A stretch of DNA of 46,074 bases from the NCBI GenBank assembly GCA_035576005.1, contig DATLXH010000096.1, forward strand, positions 1 through 46,074, written 5' to 3'. This DNA comes from DATLXH01 sp035576005 (GTDB taxonomy: Bacteria > Acidobacteriota > Thermoanaerobaculia > Gp7-AA8). The notes beneath the pieces are model-generated. The model was given only the letters and a program-made list of their open reading frames with translations, did not search any database and was not told the DNA's origin. Position 1 is the stretch's first letter, and every line of letters begins with the position of its first letter. The translations under genes were made by a program, and so were the position numbers. Below are positions 6,757-15,420 of this stretch, one piece after another.

Positions 6757-9423
6757 ATGTCCCGCTACAGCTTCGTCTTCCCAATTCTACTGGCTCTCTC
6801 GTCTGCAACGATTGGAGCTCAAACCGTACTCGAACCACTGACCTCCGAATTGGCCGCGACCCGACAGTTTCGCGCGATGAGGGCGGCGAGGGCTCCTTCG
6901 ATCGACGGCGATTTGTCCGACGAAGCATGGACGGCAGCTGAGGAGATCTCCGGCTTCACACAGCGTGATCCGGATGAAGGGAAGCCGGCCACGCAGAACA
7001 CGACCGTTCGCGTCCTCTATGACGAGAATGCCATCTACCTTGCAGCACGCATGGACGACACGAGTCCGGTCACGACGCGACTCGGCAGAAGGGATCAGTC
7101 GCTCGAATCAGACTGGTTCCGTGTCTACCTGGATCCCCATCACGACCGCCGATCAGGCGCTTCGTTCCAGGTCAACCCGTCAAACGTTCAATTCGACACC
7201 GCGCTATTCAATGACACATCGAGCGACCCGGACTGGGACGCGGTCTGGGAGTCGGCTACCAGCGTCGATCCGAAAGGCTGGTCCGCGGAACTTCGCATCC
7301 CATACTCGCAGCTGCGTTTTCCGAACCGGCCCGTTCACACGTGGGGTATCAACTTCGTACGCAGAATCTCGCGCAACAACGAAAACGTGCGCCTCATCCA
7401 CACTTCGAAGAAGGAGACTGGATTCGTCTCACGCTTCGGAGATCTCACGGGAATCGAAGGAATCCGCCCTCGCCGCGGACTCGAGATCCTCCCGTACGCC
7501 GTGGCTCGGGGCGACATGAGGAACTCCATCAGCCGGATCGACCCTTACAACTCGACACGCGAGCTAGGCGCCGATCTTGGTGTCGATGTTAAGTACGGAC
7601 TGACGTCGAACCTCACATTGACAGGCACGGTCAACCCGGATTTCGGACAAGTCGAGGTTGATCCGGCGGTTGTCAACCTCACGCAGTTCGAGCTCTTCTT
7701 TCCTGAAAAGCGACCCTTCTTCGTCGAAGGCGCCAGTCTCTTCACATTCGGGAAAGGAGGCTCCAACCACAACTTTGGATTCAACTTTTCTTCGCCAACA
7801 TTCTTCTACTCTCGAAGGATCGGGCGCGAACCGCAGGGAATCGGACGGCTTGATTACGACTACCTCGATGCTCCGCGTGAATCGACGATCCTTGCCGCCG
7901 GAAAGATTACCGGGAAGACGGGCAACGGATGGACTGTCGCGGCTCTCGACGCCGTCACACAACAGGAACGAGCCACGTTTTCGCTCGGTCTCACTGAGCA
8001 GCGACAGACCGTTGAGCCCTTCACCAATTACTTTGTTTCCAGGATCGCGAAGGATCTCGGGGAGAAGGGGCGAGTTGGAACGCTCTTCACGGCCGTCAAT
8101 CGCTCTGTTCCCGATGAGTTGAGCTACCTCAGGCAGAGCGCATATCTGGCGGGCGTTGATGGCTACTGGGCCTTCGGCAAGCGCGACGTCATCCTGGAGT
8201 GGTTCGCCGGAGGGACGCTCGTTCAAGGCAGCAGAGAAGCGATCACGCTGACACAACGCGCGGCTGCGCGTTATTACCAGCGACCTGATGCAGGGCATGT
8301 TGAGCTCAATCCGGACCGGACTTCCCTCAGCGGCGTCGGTGGGCGCGTCACGCTCGCCAAACAGACAGGCGACTGGAAGTACAACCTTCAGGCGCAGAGC
8401 TACTCACCAGGCTTTGAGAACAACGACGCCGGGTTTCTTCAAAGGAGCGACGCTACCGCGACGCATGCTGTTCTTCTCTACACGAACAGTGACGTGACGA
8501 AGCGGACCAGAGAGCGCGAGTTCTGGGTCTCGAAGTACCAGAACTGGAACTGGGATGGCGACCTCACCGCGAATGGGTTGAGCGGGGCCGGCTATGTCGA
8601 GCTCAAGAACAACCTCTACTTTTTTGGTGGCGGAGGCACCGGACTCGAACGGATGGACGATCGGATCACGAGAGGAGGTCCGCTCGTCAGACGGCCGGTG
8701 GCCTTCCATTCGGACGGCGGCTTCGGTCGCGATGCCAGGAAGCGATTCTTTTACGAGGCGTCATACAACCAGAGTATGAATCTCGAAGGGAACAGGTTTC
8801 TCAGCGTCAACGGGCTTCTGGGATTCCGTCCCACCTCGAACCTCAGCCTCAGACTGACTCCGTCACTCTCTCGCAGCCGTGATGTCGCACAGTACGTGCG
8901 AACCATCGCGGACCCTCTTGCGGCAACAACGTTCGGGAATCAATATGTTTTCGCGGAGATCAATCAACGATCCCTCGAAGTGGGGACGCGTGTGGACTGG
9001 ACCTTCACGTCAGCGCTCTCGCTGCAGGTCTATCTGCAGCCCTTCATCGCAAGCGGCGACTATCGGGGATTTCGGGAGCTTCGTAAGCCTGCAACGTACG
9101 ACTACGACCGATACGGTTCAGACCGTGGGACGATCGCTCTGAACGACACGACGCGGCGATACACGGTCGATCCTGACGGAACCGGGGGAGCCAGCCAGTT
9201 CTCTTTTGCTGATCCCGATTTCAACTTTCGGAGCATGAGGGGAAGTGCAGTCCTGCGTTGGGACTTTCGTCCCGGCTCTTCACTCTATTTCGTCTGGAAC
9301 GAGAACCGTGAAGAGACCGGGAGGGTGGGAGATTTCCAGGTCGGCCGCGACCTTTCAGCGATCACCAGGGCCCCCTCCGATGACGTCTTCCTCGTTAAGC
9401 TGACCTGGTGGCTCCCGCTGTAG
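6757..9423 (+). CDS. CBM9-like / DUF5916 outer-membrane protein
   Basis: This 888-residue exported protein has a signal peptide (residues 1-22). A CBM9-like beta-sandwich spans about 35-230 (APSIDGDLSDEAWTAAEEISGFTQRD, then VRVLYDENAIYLAARMDD). The rest is DUF5916-type sequence with alternating aromatic beta-strands and a final aromatic motif (KLTWWLPL) typical of an outer-membrane barrel. The sequence around VNPDFGQVEVDPAVVNLTQFELFFPEKRPFF is characteristic of DUF5916. The family is probably involved in carbohydrate or polymer handling at the surface, but its activity is unproven. ATG 6757 follows AGGAGGAG. The TAG stop is immediately followed by a MITE-like element. Confidence 0.85.
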   Translation: MSRYSFVFPILLALSSATIGAQTVLEPLTSELAATRQFRAMRAARAPSIDGDLSDEAWTAAEEISGFTQRDPDEGKPATQNTTVRVLYDENAIYLAARMDDTSPVTTRLGRRDQSLESDWFRVYLDPHHDRRSGASFQVNPSNVQFDTALFNDTSSDPDWDAVWESATSVDPKGWSAELRIPYSQLRFPNRPVHTWGINFVRRISRNNENVRLIHTSKKETGFVSRFGDLTGIEGIRPRRGLEILPYAVARGDMRNSISRIDPYNSTRELGADLGVDVKYGLTSNLTLTGTVNPDFGQVEVDPAVVNLTQFELFFPEKRPFFVEGASLFTFGKGGSNHNFGFNFSSPTFFYSRRIGREPQGIGRLDYDYLDAPRESTILAAGKITGKTGNGWTVAALDAVTQQERATFSLGLTEQRQTVEPFTNYFVSRIAKDLGEKGRVGTLFTAVNRSVPDELSYLRQSAYLAGVDGYWAFGKRDVILEWFAGGTLVQGSREAITLTQRAAARYYQRPDAGHVELNPDRTSLSGVGGRVTLAKQTGDWKYNLQAQSYSPGFENNDAGFLQRSDATATHAVLLYTNSDVTKRTREREFWVSKYQNWNWDGDLTANGLSGAGYVELKNNLYFFGGGGTGLERMDDRITRGGPLVRRPVAFHSDGGFGRDARKRFFYEASYNQSMNLEGNRFLSVNGLLGFRPTSNLSLRLTPSLSRSRDVAQYVRTIADPLAATTFGNQYVFAEINQRSLEVGTRVDWTFTSALSLQVYLQPFIASGDYRGFRELRKPATYDYDRYGSDRGTIALNDTTRRYTVDPDGTGGASQFSFADPDFNFRSMRGSAVLRWDFRPGSSLYFVWNENREETGRVGDFQVGRDLSAITRAPSDDVFLVKLTWWLPL

Positions 9424-9600
9424 CCCGCATTTCTCACAGTCGTTCGTCGCCAGGGGGCGGAGAGTGGCTTGGATGCGAGGCGCAGGCGGTTTCGTGACGA
9501 GGGCATAGTTGACACTATGTCGAGGAGCGAAACCGTTGTGCAACGAAGCAGACAGGCCGCTATCCGCCCCCTGGCGATGAACGACTGTGAGAAATGCGGG
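9424..9600 (+). repeat. MITE-like element, type I, variant arms
   Basis: This 177-bp near-perfect palindrome starts CCCGCATTTCTCACAG and ends with the complement. The outer 38 bases of the two arms differ at one position. The subterminal segment (TCGTTCGTCGCCAGGG) differs from that of other copies (ACCTTTGTCGTGAGAC), and the opposite arm carries the matching change. The centre is CATAGT-TGAC-ACTATG. The left flank GTAG includes the stop codon of the preceding gene. The right flank is CGAG, so no intact target duplication remains. Confidence 0.9.
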
Positions 9601-9652
9601 CGAGATGCGCTGATTCAGAAGCGCTCTACCCTCCATCGAAACATGCCGCTTA

Positions 9653-9681
9653 AACAACACGGCCCCAGGGGCCGTGTTGTT
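9653..9681. terminator. Strong hairpin between convergent genes, probable bidirectional terminator
   Basis: AACAACACGGCCCC and GGGGCCGTGTTGTT form a perfect 14-bp inverted repeat around one A. The stem has a GC-rich core and A/T-rich flanks that supply Us in both directions. It lies between the plus-strand gene ending at 9423 and the minus-strand gene ending at 9744, where a shared terminator is expected. The interval 9424-9743 holds only this and the repeat element. Confidence 0.7.
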
Positions 9682-9743
9682 GTTCCACTCCCGAGGGAGA
9701 GGGAGCTTCGACGGCGGTGACTCACACGGTGGGACCTGACACT

Positions 9744-10937
9744 TCACTTCCTCGCCACAGGGTCGATCCGCAGGATTCGACCATTACTGCTGTCGGTGAG
9801 CAGGTAGATACGACCGTCAATCCCTTGAGTTACCTCACGGATTCGCTCGTCGAGATCCGCGAAAAACCTTTCCTCGCGCGTGACCCGGCCGTCCTGAAGA
9901 GTAAGACGGACGAGCGCACCTGGTGCAAGCGATCCGACAAAAATACTTCCTGTCCATTGTGGATACGCATTCCCGGTATAGAAGATCATGCCTGATGGCG
10001 CGATCACCGGATCCCAGTAGAAGGCCGGCTGCTCCATTCCAGCCTTCGCAGTGCCTTCTCCGATCCTGGCACCCGAGTAGTCGACCCCATAAGTAATCAC
10101 CGGCCAGCCATAGTTTCGTCCAGCTTTCGGTTGATTCAGCTCGTCCCCTCCTCCGGCGCCATGCTCGATGGTCCAGAGCTCACCTGTCGTCGGATGCAGG
10201 GCCGCCGACTGAATGTTGCGATGGCCGTACGACCAGATCTCGGGTCGGACTCCTTTCCGGCCGACGAAAGGATTATCGGCAGGAATCGAACCGTCCGCTT
10301 TGACCCGAACGACCTTGCCGAGCCCGGAAGCGAGATCCTGGGCCTGTTCCTTGTAGCTCATCCGGTCACCCTGAGTGATGAAGAGGGTCCCGTCCCGCCT
10401 GAAGATGATCCTCGAGCCGAAGTGACCAGATCCTCTAACCTTCGGCAGCTGTCGATAGATCACACGAACATCAGCAAGTGCCTCATTATCGAGCCGCGCT
10501 CTGGCCACGGCTGTTCCCGCGACGCCGCCGTCACCCGGTTCAGAGTAGGAAAGATAAAGGATGCTGTTGCGGGCAAAGTCCGGATCGAGAGTGACATCGA
10601 GCAATCCTCCCTGACCCTTAGCCTGTACTTGCGGGACGCCCTGGAGTGGTTTGGAGAGCTGTCCGTTGCGCGCCACGAGACGCAGACGTCCGGGCCTTTC
10701 CGTGACGAGGAAGCGACCATCCGGAAGCGCGGCAAGTCCCCAGGGATGCACCAGTCCGCTGGCGAGCTCTGTTACGCGAACAGGGGCGCCGATGGCGCGA
10801 GGCGTGCTCGACCTGGGTGCCTGCGCGAATGTCCTCGCGGCGCTGACCAGGAAAACCAGTACCAGCAGCACGGCGAGCGCGGCTTGCCTTGTCCTGAGAT
10901 GATTCGGTGTGGTGGCAAATGCTCTTGTTCGTAGCAT
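9744..10937 (-). CDS. PQQ-dependent sugar dehydrogenase (YliI/Asd-like, GSDH family)
   Basis: This 397-residue exported protein has an N-terminal hydrophobic segment (AALAVLLVLVFLVSAARTFAQA) and a beta-propeller of the soluble aldose dehydrogenase family: VHPWGLAALPDGRFLVTERPG, GGLLDVTLDPDF, SGHFGSRIIFRRDGTLFITQGDR, EIWSYGHRNIQSAALHP, YGWPVITYG. Family members oxidise aldoses with PQQ and calcium in the periplasm. ATG 10937 is chosen because GGAG lies nine bases upstream. The frame is open to 11024, but that start falls inside the neighbouring repeat element. A second family member, on the plus strand, is at 13274. No PQQ biosynthesis gene is visible in the window. Confidence 0.85.
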   Translation of the reverse strand: MLRTRAFATTPNHLRTRQAALAVLLVLVFLVSAARTFAQAPRSSTPRAIGAPVRVTELASGLVHPWGLAALPDGRFLVTERPGRLRLVARNGQLSKPLQGVPQVQAKGQGGLLDVTLDPDFARNSILYLSYSEPGDGGVAGTAVARARLDNEALADVRVIYRQLPKVRGSGHFGSRIIFRRDGTLFITQGDRMSYKEQAQDLASGLGKVVRVKADGSIPADNPFVGRKGVRPEIWSYGHRNIQSAALHPTTGELWTIEHGAGGGDELNQPKAGRNYGWPVITYGVDYSGARIGEGTAKAGMEQPAFYWDPVIAPSGMIFYTGNAYPQWTGSIFVGSLAPGALVRLTLQDGRVTREERFFADLDERIREVTQGIDGRIYLLTDSSNGRILRIDPVARK

Positions 10938-11017
10938 GTTCTCGATCTCCATGGCGGTGCGGTGACTCCGTACCAGCAATGCAAACTGACGACCGGATCC
11001 TCGACCGATGACACTAG

Positions 11018-11194
11018 CCCGCATTTCTCACAGACCTTTGTCGTGAGACGCGGAGAGTGGCTTGGATGCGAGGCGCACGGCGATTTTGCGACGAAGGCAT
11101 AGTCGACACTATGTCGAGGAGCGAAATTGGCGTGCAACGAAGCAGACGGGCCGCTGTCCGTCGTCTCACGGCGAAGGTCTGTGAGAAATGCGGA
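11018..11194 (+). repeat. MITE-like element, type I, intact
   Basis: A 177-bp element with terminal inverted repeats CCCGCATTTCTCACAG.../...CTGTGAGAAATGCGGA, extending about 37 bp with three mismatches (flank included). The whole copy folds as one long imperfect hairpin around CATAGT-CGAC-ACTATG. CTAG flanks both sides (11014-11017 and 11195-11198), a 4-bp target-site duplication. It lies between two minus-strand genes. Confidence 0.9.
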
Positions 11195-11228
11195 CTAGAA
11201 CTACGGCGGCCCGACAGATACGGCTTCA

Positions 11229-11777
11229 TCACTGCGCAATCTTCCGGAGACTGCGAGCGAGCTTTCGGCGGACGCCAACCCAGTAGACCAGGTAATAACC
11301 GAGAACGACGGCTCCCGCTCCCATCGACCCCTCCGCTCCCGAACCAGCGAGCCATGACGCGTCACGCGCGGTCGAATTCCAGCTCTCCCATCCCAGCCAG
11401 AAGCCATAGAAAAGGCGCGCGATGATGAGAATCGTAAGAGACAGCACCAGAAGGCGACTCGGTGTGTAGTGAAGCTGTTGCGGCCTCATCTCCCACCGTG
11501 TCGCAGCCAGTCCGATCATGCCCAGGAAACAACCGCACACGAACCCCACGGCCGCGTACGAAAACGCGTTCGGGATCCACACATTGCTCACGGCCGCGCT
11601 TACAAGAAAGATGATTGTTGAGAACGCCACCCCATAGATGTTGATCGAGATGACCCATGCACGGGCGCGGCGACGCGCGGTTCCAAACCGGTACCGCTGA
11701 AAGATCATCAACGGAATCGAAAGCAGCATGACGGCGAGGAGCGCGAGCAGTAAGAGCGGGATCAGTAGCAGGGGCAC
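11229..11777 (-). CDS. Multi-pass membrane protein of unknown function
   Basis: A 182-residue protein with about five hydrophobic segments: residues 2-25, 46-66, 72-92, 107-128 and 155-170. A basic cluster (RRRARAW) follows the first helix and a basic tail (RRKLARSLRKIAQ) ends the chain, implying cytoplasmic positions for both. The segment PSRLLVLSLTILIIARLFYGFWLGWE is reminiscent of small DUF1453/CcdC-like membrane proteins, but I cannot confirm this. No catalytic motif is evident. It is a single gene flanked by MITE-like elements on both sides. Confidence 0.7.
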   Translation of the reverse strand: MPLLLIPLLLLALLAVMLLSIPLMIFQRYRFGTARRRARAWVISINIYGVAFSTIIFLVSAAVSNVWIPNAFSYAAVGFVCGCFLGMIGLAATRWEMRPQQLHYTPSRLLVLSLTILIIARLFYGFWLGWESWNSTARDASWLAGSGAEGSMGAGAVVLGYYLVYWVGVRRKLARSLRKIAQ

Positions 11778-11828
11778 GCTGTAAGCCTACGTTCGATTGG
11801 CGATTCATGCGAGTCCCGAGATTGCTTC

Positions 11829-12026
11829 CCCGCATTTCTCACAGAATGCGAGCGCAGGGACGCGCGGCGTGCGTCCGGTACCCTGTCCCTGACCGAGAAG
11901 ATTGTCGTCGGCCATCGCTTCGGGACGAGGGTTCATCCCGGGGTGCAGAATTCCTGATGCGAATGTCTGGGTACCGGACGCAGGCCCTGCGTCCCTACAC
12001 CCGCCCCGGTTGCTCTCGACACAGTG
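11829..12026 (+). repeat. MITE-like element, type II, truncated
   Basis: It begins CCCGCATTTCTCACAG and follows the type II segment closely (nested hairpins CAGGGAC/GTCCCTG and GGACGCAGG/CCTGCGTCC). It is lost near 12026, just where the type I-like right arm should begin. The left flank is not YTAR. The rest of 11778-12268 shows no gene and no further recognisable repeat. Confidence 0.8.
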
Positions 12027-12268
12027 TTGCAGCAGGGCGACGAGTCACAGAGCCCGTGCAGGCTCGCGGCAGAACTGTCCATGGAACAGCACTCTTCAGG
12101 AATCACGCGTCGAGAACCCGCTCGTGAACAACAATGCTAGTCTTTGCGCCAGATGCCAGACAGTGTCGCGACCACGTCACCCGATCTCGAGCGCCAGCAG
12201 CGCCCACCCAATTGGATCCGCGAGAGTCTCCACCTGACGCTCGAGCCGCGGAAGATAAAGGAAAATTC

Positions 12269-13252
12269 ATGCGATCCACCATCCTGATCATCACGTTCTT
12301 ATTGGCCGCACCTTCCACATTCGCTGCAGACCCGCGCGCGCATACGTTCTCGATCGTGGCCCGCGATCCGGCCACCGGCGAGCTCGGCGTCGCTGTCCAG
12401 TCTCACTGGTTTTCAGTCGGATCGGTCGTGCCGTGGGCCGAATCCGGAGTCGGAGCCGTTGCCACTCAGTCCATCGCCGAACCTTCGTACGGTCCCCTCG
12501 GACTCGCGCTCATGCGGGCAGGACGTACCGCCCCCGAGGCTCTCAAAGCTCTAACATCGACCGATGCACAGATCGACCTCCGACAGGTGGCGATGATCGA
12601 CGCGAAGGGAAACGTTGCGGCACACACAGGCAGGAAGGCGATCGCGGCTGCCGGTGATCAGGTTGGCGTGAACTATTCGGTTCAGGCGAACCTCATGCGC
12701 AACGCAACGATCTGGCCCGCAATGGCGGCGGCTTTCGAGAAGACAAAGGGCGACCTCGCGGACAGGCTGGTCGCTGCGCTCGAGGCAGGTCAGCGAGCCG
12801 GCGGAGACATTCGCGGCAGGCAGTCCGCCGCTCTCATCATCGTGCGGGGAACGCCGAGCGGCAAGCCCTGGACCGACAGGATGTTCGATCTTCGCGTGGA
12901 GGACGCCGCGGAACCGATCGTTGAGCTCAAACGTCTCGTGCGACTCCAGCGTGCGTACAACTACATGAACCGAGGCGATGAGCTCGCAGGTGAGAAAAAG
13001 TGGACTGAAGCCATGGAGCAGTATCGTCTCGGCGCAGGACTGGCCCCCGAGATCGAGGAGCTGCCGTATTGGGTAGCTGTCACACTCTTCACGGCAGGGC
13101 GCGAAGACGAAGCGCTTCCGATATTCAAAGATGTCTTCAGGAGAAATCGCGACTGGGTCGAAGTCACGCGACGCCTTCCTGCCTCGGGATTCCTACCAGA
13201 CGACCCGGCGAAACTTCAGAAGATTCTCAATCAGGCGGAAATGAAACCGTGA
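12269..13252 (+). CDS. Exported DUF1028 Ntn-hydrolase-like protein with TPR-like C-terminus
   Basis: This 327-residue protein has a signal peptide (MRSTILIITFLLAAPSTFAA) and a DUF1028 domain from about 22 to 225: HTFSIVARDPATGELGVAVQSHWFSVGSVVPWAESGVGAVATQS, then GRQSAALIIVRG. DUF1028 is predicted to have an Ntn-hydrolase fold, but the substrate is not known. The last 90 residues are helical and repeat-like (YNYMNRGDELAGEKKWTEAMEQYRLGAGLAP), resembling TPR. The start is chosen for its signal peptide and an AAAGGA site; the frame is open from 12134. It is followed after 21 bases by a PQQ-type dehydrogenase and may be co-transcribed with it. Confidence 0.85.
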   Translation: MRSTILIITFLLAAPSTFAADPRAHTFSIVARDPATGELGVAVQSHWFSVGSVVPWAESGVGAVATQSIAEPSYGPLGLALMRAGRTAPEALKALTSTDAQIDLRQVAMIDAKGNVAAHTGRKAIAAAGDQVGVNYSVQANLMRNATIWPAMAAAFEKTKGDLADRLVAALEAGQRAGGDIRGRQSAALIIVRGTPSGKPWTDRMFDLRVEDAAEPIVELKRLVRLQRAYNYMNRGDELAGEKKWTEAMEQYRLGAGLAPEIEELPYWVAVTLFTAGREDEALPIFKDVFRRNRDWVEVTRRLPASGFLPDDPAKLQKILNQAEMKP

Positions 13253-13273
13253 CTCTTTCCGGTCTCTATCTGC

Positions 13274-14467
13274 ATGACCAGGTCAATCAAAGATCGTCTC
13301 TGCTCTCTCATCGCAATTTTTCTGATCGCCGGGGGCGCAGGTAGCCTCGCTGCACAGACAACGGGATCATCGATTGCGCTCGTCCCGATCGCGACCGGCC
13401 TTCAGTCGCCAGTCGCCATAACGCACACCCCTAACGACAGCCGCCTCTTCATCACCCTTCAGGGCGGCAAGGTCATGATCCATGACGGCACTCGCGTCCT
13501 GGCAACTCCCTACCTGGACATCTCCCGTCTCGTCAGCTGCTGCGGCGAGAGAGGCCTTCTGAGCATTGCTTTCCATCCCCGCTACGCACAAAACGGCTTC
13601 TTTTACGTCAATTACACCGGGGGGCTCGGTGATACCGTGATCGCCCGTTACAAGGTTTCCGCGACGAATCGCGACCGCGCCGATCCAGGGTCCGAAACGA
13701 TCATTCTCGAGATCGACCAGCCCTACTCCAATCACAATGGCGGTCAATTGCAGTTTGGTCCTGACGGCTATCTATACATCGGTATGGGTGACGGCGGCGC
13801 GGGCGGCGATCCGCAAAATCGTGCACAGAACCTGATGAGTCTTCTCGGCAAGATGCTCCGCATCGATGTCGATCGGGGAGCACGCTATGAAGTTCCTTCC
13901 TCGAACCCATTCGTCGGGCAAAGCGGTGCGGCTCCTGAGATCTGGTCACTCGGGCTGCGCAATCCCTGGCGATTCTCCTTCGACAGGATCAACGGCGATC
14001 TCTGGATCGCCGACGTCGGGCAAAGCGCGCTCGAGGAGGTCGATCTCCAGCGGGCAGACAGCCGCGGCGGGCAGAATTATGGCTGGCGACGTATGGAAGG
14101 TACGCAATGTTACAACCCCGCAACCAACTGCAACGACGGAGCTCTGACTCTGCCTGTAATCGAGTACGGTCGTTCAATGGGATGCTCCATCACGGGCGGC
14201 TACAGGTATCGCGGTTCACGCTATCAACGCCTCCAGGGCCTCTACATCTACGGGGACTTCTGCTCCGGTACGATCTGGGGCGCTTCGGAGAACGCGGCAG
14301 GCAAGTGGACGCCGTCCGTACTCGTTCAATCCTCCCTTTCCATCAGCACATTCGGCGAGGACCTCGTCGGTGAGCTCTACGTTGCCGATATCGATAAGGG
14401 AATCGTCTATCAGATCGTCGATACTGAGCAGCGGAATGCACCACGACGCCGGGCCGCACGACGATGA
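13274..14467 (+). CDS. PQQ-dependent sugar dehydrogenase / HHIP-like propeller protein
   Basis: This 397-residue protein has a signal peptide (residues 1-27) and a six-bladed propeller of the glucose/sorbosone dehydrogenase family: GLQSPVAITHTPNDSRLFITLQGG, GERGLLSIAFHPRYAQNGFFYVNYT, SNHNGGQLQFGPDGYLYIGMGDGG, EIWSLGLRNPWRFSFD, QNYGWRRMEGTQCY. A paired-Cys region (GTQCYNPATNCND) could form a disulfide. It is diverged from the relative at 9744 and belongs to the HHIP-like branch. Likely periplasmic or secreted. No clear ribosome-binding site is seen, which fits coupling to the DUF1028 gene 21 bases upstream. Confidence 0.85.
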   Translation: MTRSIKDRLCSLIAIFLIAGGAGSLAAQTTGSSIALVPIATGLQSPVAITHTPNDSRLFITLQGGKVMIHDGTRVLATPYLDISRLVSCCGERGLLSIAFHPRYAQNGFFYVNYTGGLGDTVIARYKVSATNRDRADPGSETIILEIDQPYSNHNGGQLQFGPDGYLYIGMGDGGAGGDPQNRAQNLMSLLGKMLRIDVDRGARYEVPSSNPFVGQSGAAPEIWSLGLRNPWRFSFDRINGDLWIADVGQSALEEVDLQRADSRGGQNYGWRRMEGTQCYNPATNCNDGALTLPVIEYGRSMGCSITGGYRYRGSRYQRLQGLYIYGDFCSGTIWGASENAAGKWTPSVLVQSSLSISTFGEDLVGELYVADIDKGIVYQIVDTEQRNAPRRRAARR

Positions 14468-14500
14468 AAGACGAGCTTTGCGCGGAGAGCGCCTCGTGTA

Positions 14501-15364
14501 GTGCGATCTCGTGAGCCACCCGTGCTGACATCCCGACGAGTCGATCTCTTATGCACCGTTCGCGGCTGCGGAGACCCTCTAAAGCAGGCTGCGGGATCTC
14601 TCGAATGCCCACGCGGGCATTCCTTCGATGTGTCCAGGAGCGGCTACGTGAACCTGCTGCAGCCCCAGGATAGGAAATCGAAAAGCCCGGGCGATCCACT
14701 CGCGGCCGTTCTTGCCCGTCGTCGCTTTTTTGACGGAGGTTACGACAGCGAGTTTCAGAACGAGATCATAGGAGAGATAGAATCACTCTCCCTGCGAGAA
14801 GACTCCGCTGTCCTCGATGCCGGATGCGGCGAAGGATCGCTTCTCGGAACGATTCAGCAACGCCTGACTCCCGAAGCTCATGGGGTCGATATCGCGGTTC
14901 CCGCAATCGACGCCGCAGCGCGTCGCTTTCCTGACGTCCAGTGGATCGTAGCGAACGCCGATCGTGGCCTTCCGTACCCCTCTGGGTCGTTCGATCTCGT
15001 CATGTCGATCACCTCCAGACGGAACCCCGCCGAGTTCGCTCGCACGCTCCTGCCTGCCGGGACCCTTCTCGTCGTCCTGCCTGGCTATGATGATCTGCAC
15101 GAAGTGAGGGAGGCAGTTCAGGGGGCAGCGGTAACGAGAAGTCGCGTGAGCTCAACGGTCGCCGCATACGAAAGCCACTTCGAGCTCGAAAATGTGCGAA
15201 CCATTCGCCACGCCAGGACTCTGCCGCGCGACACAATCCTCGACCTGCTCGCGATGACCTATCGAGGAGCACGCGGAAAAGAGAAGGCACGGGTCGAAGC
15301 ACTCAGCGAGATGACGGTTACGATGAGTCGCGATGTATTGCGCTTTCGTAAGCTCGGGCGGTAA
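14501..15364 (+). CDS. rlmA: RlmA-type 23S rRNA (guanine-N1) methyltransferase
   Basis: This 287-residue protein has the RlmA/TlrB architecture. An N-terminal zinc-binding region has Cys residues in LLCTVRGCGDPL and LECPRGHSFD. It is followed by the diagnostic SGYVNLLQPQ, and then by a class I methyltransferase domain with the SAM motif VLDAGCGEGSLL and later PYPSGSFDLVMS. The family methylates a guanine in 23S rRNA hairpin 35 (745 or 748). The GTG start at 14501 is taken by length, and GTG 14522 is an alternative; no strong ribosome-binding site decides. It lies 33 bases after the dehydrogenase gene, possibly in the same transcript. Confidence 0.85.
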   Translation: MRSREPPVLTSRRVDLLCTVRGCGDPLKQAAGSLECPRGHSFDVSRSGYVNLLQPQDRKSKSPGDPLAAVLARRRFFDGGYDSEFQNEIIGEIESLSLREDSAVLDAGCGEGSLLGTIQQRLTPEAHGVDIAVPAIDAAARRFPDVQWIVANADRGLPYPSGSFDLVMSITSRRNPAEFARTLLPAGTLLVVLPGYDDLHEVREAVQGAAVTRSRVSSTVAAYESHFELENVRTIRHARTLPRDTILDLLAMTYRGARGKEKARVEALSEMTVTMSRDVLRFRKLGR

Positions 15365-15420
15365 GGGTTTCCTCGTGTCACCTGAGTGTGAGAGAGGGTT
15401 CTCTACCCACTGGCCCCCCC

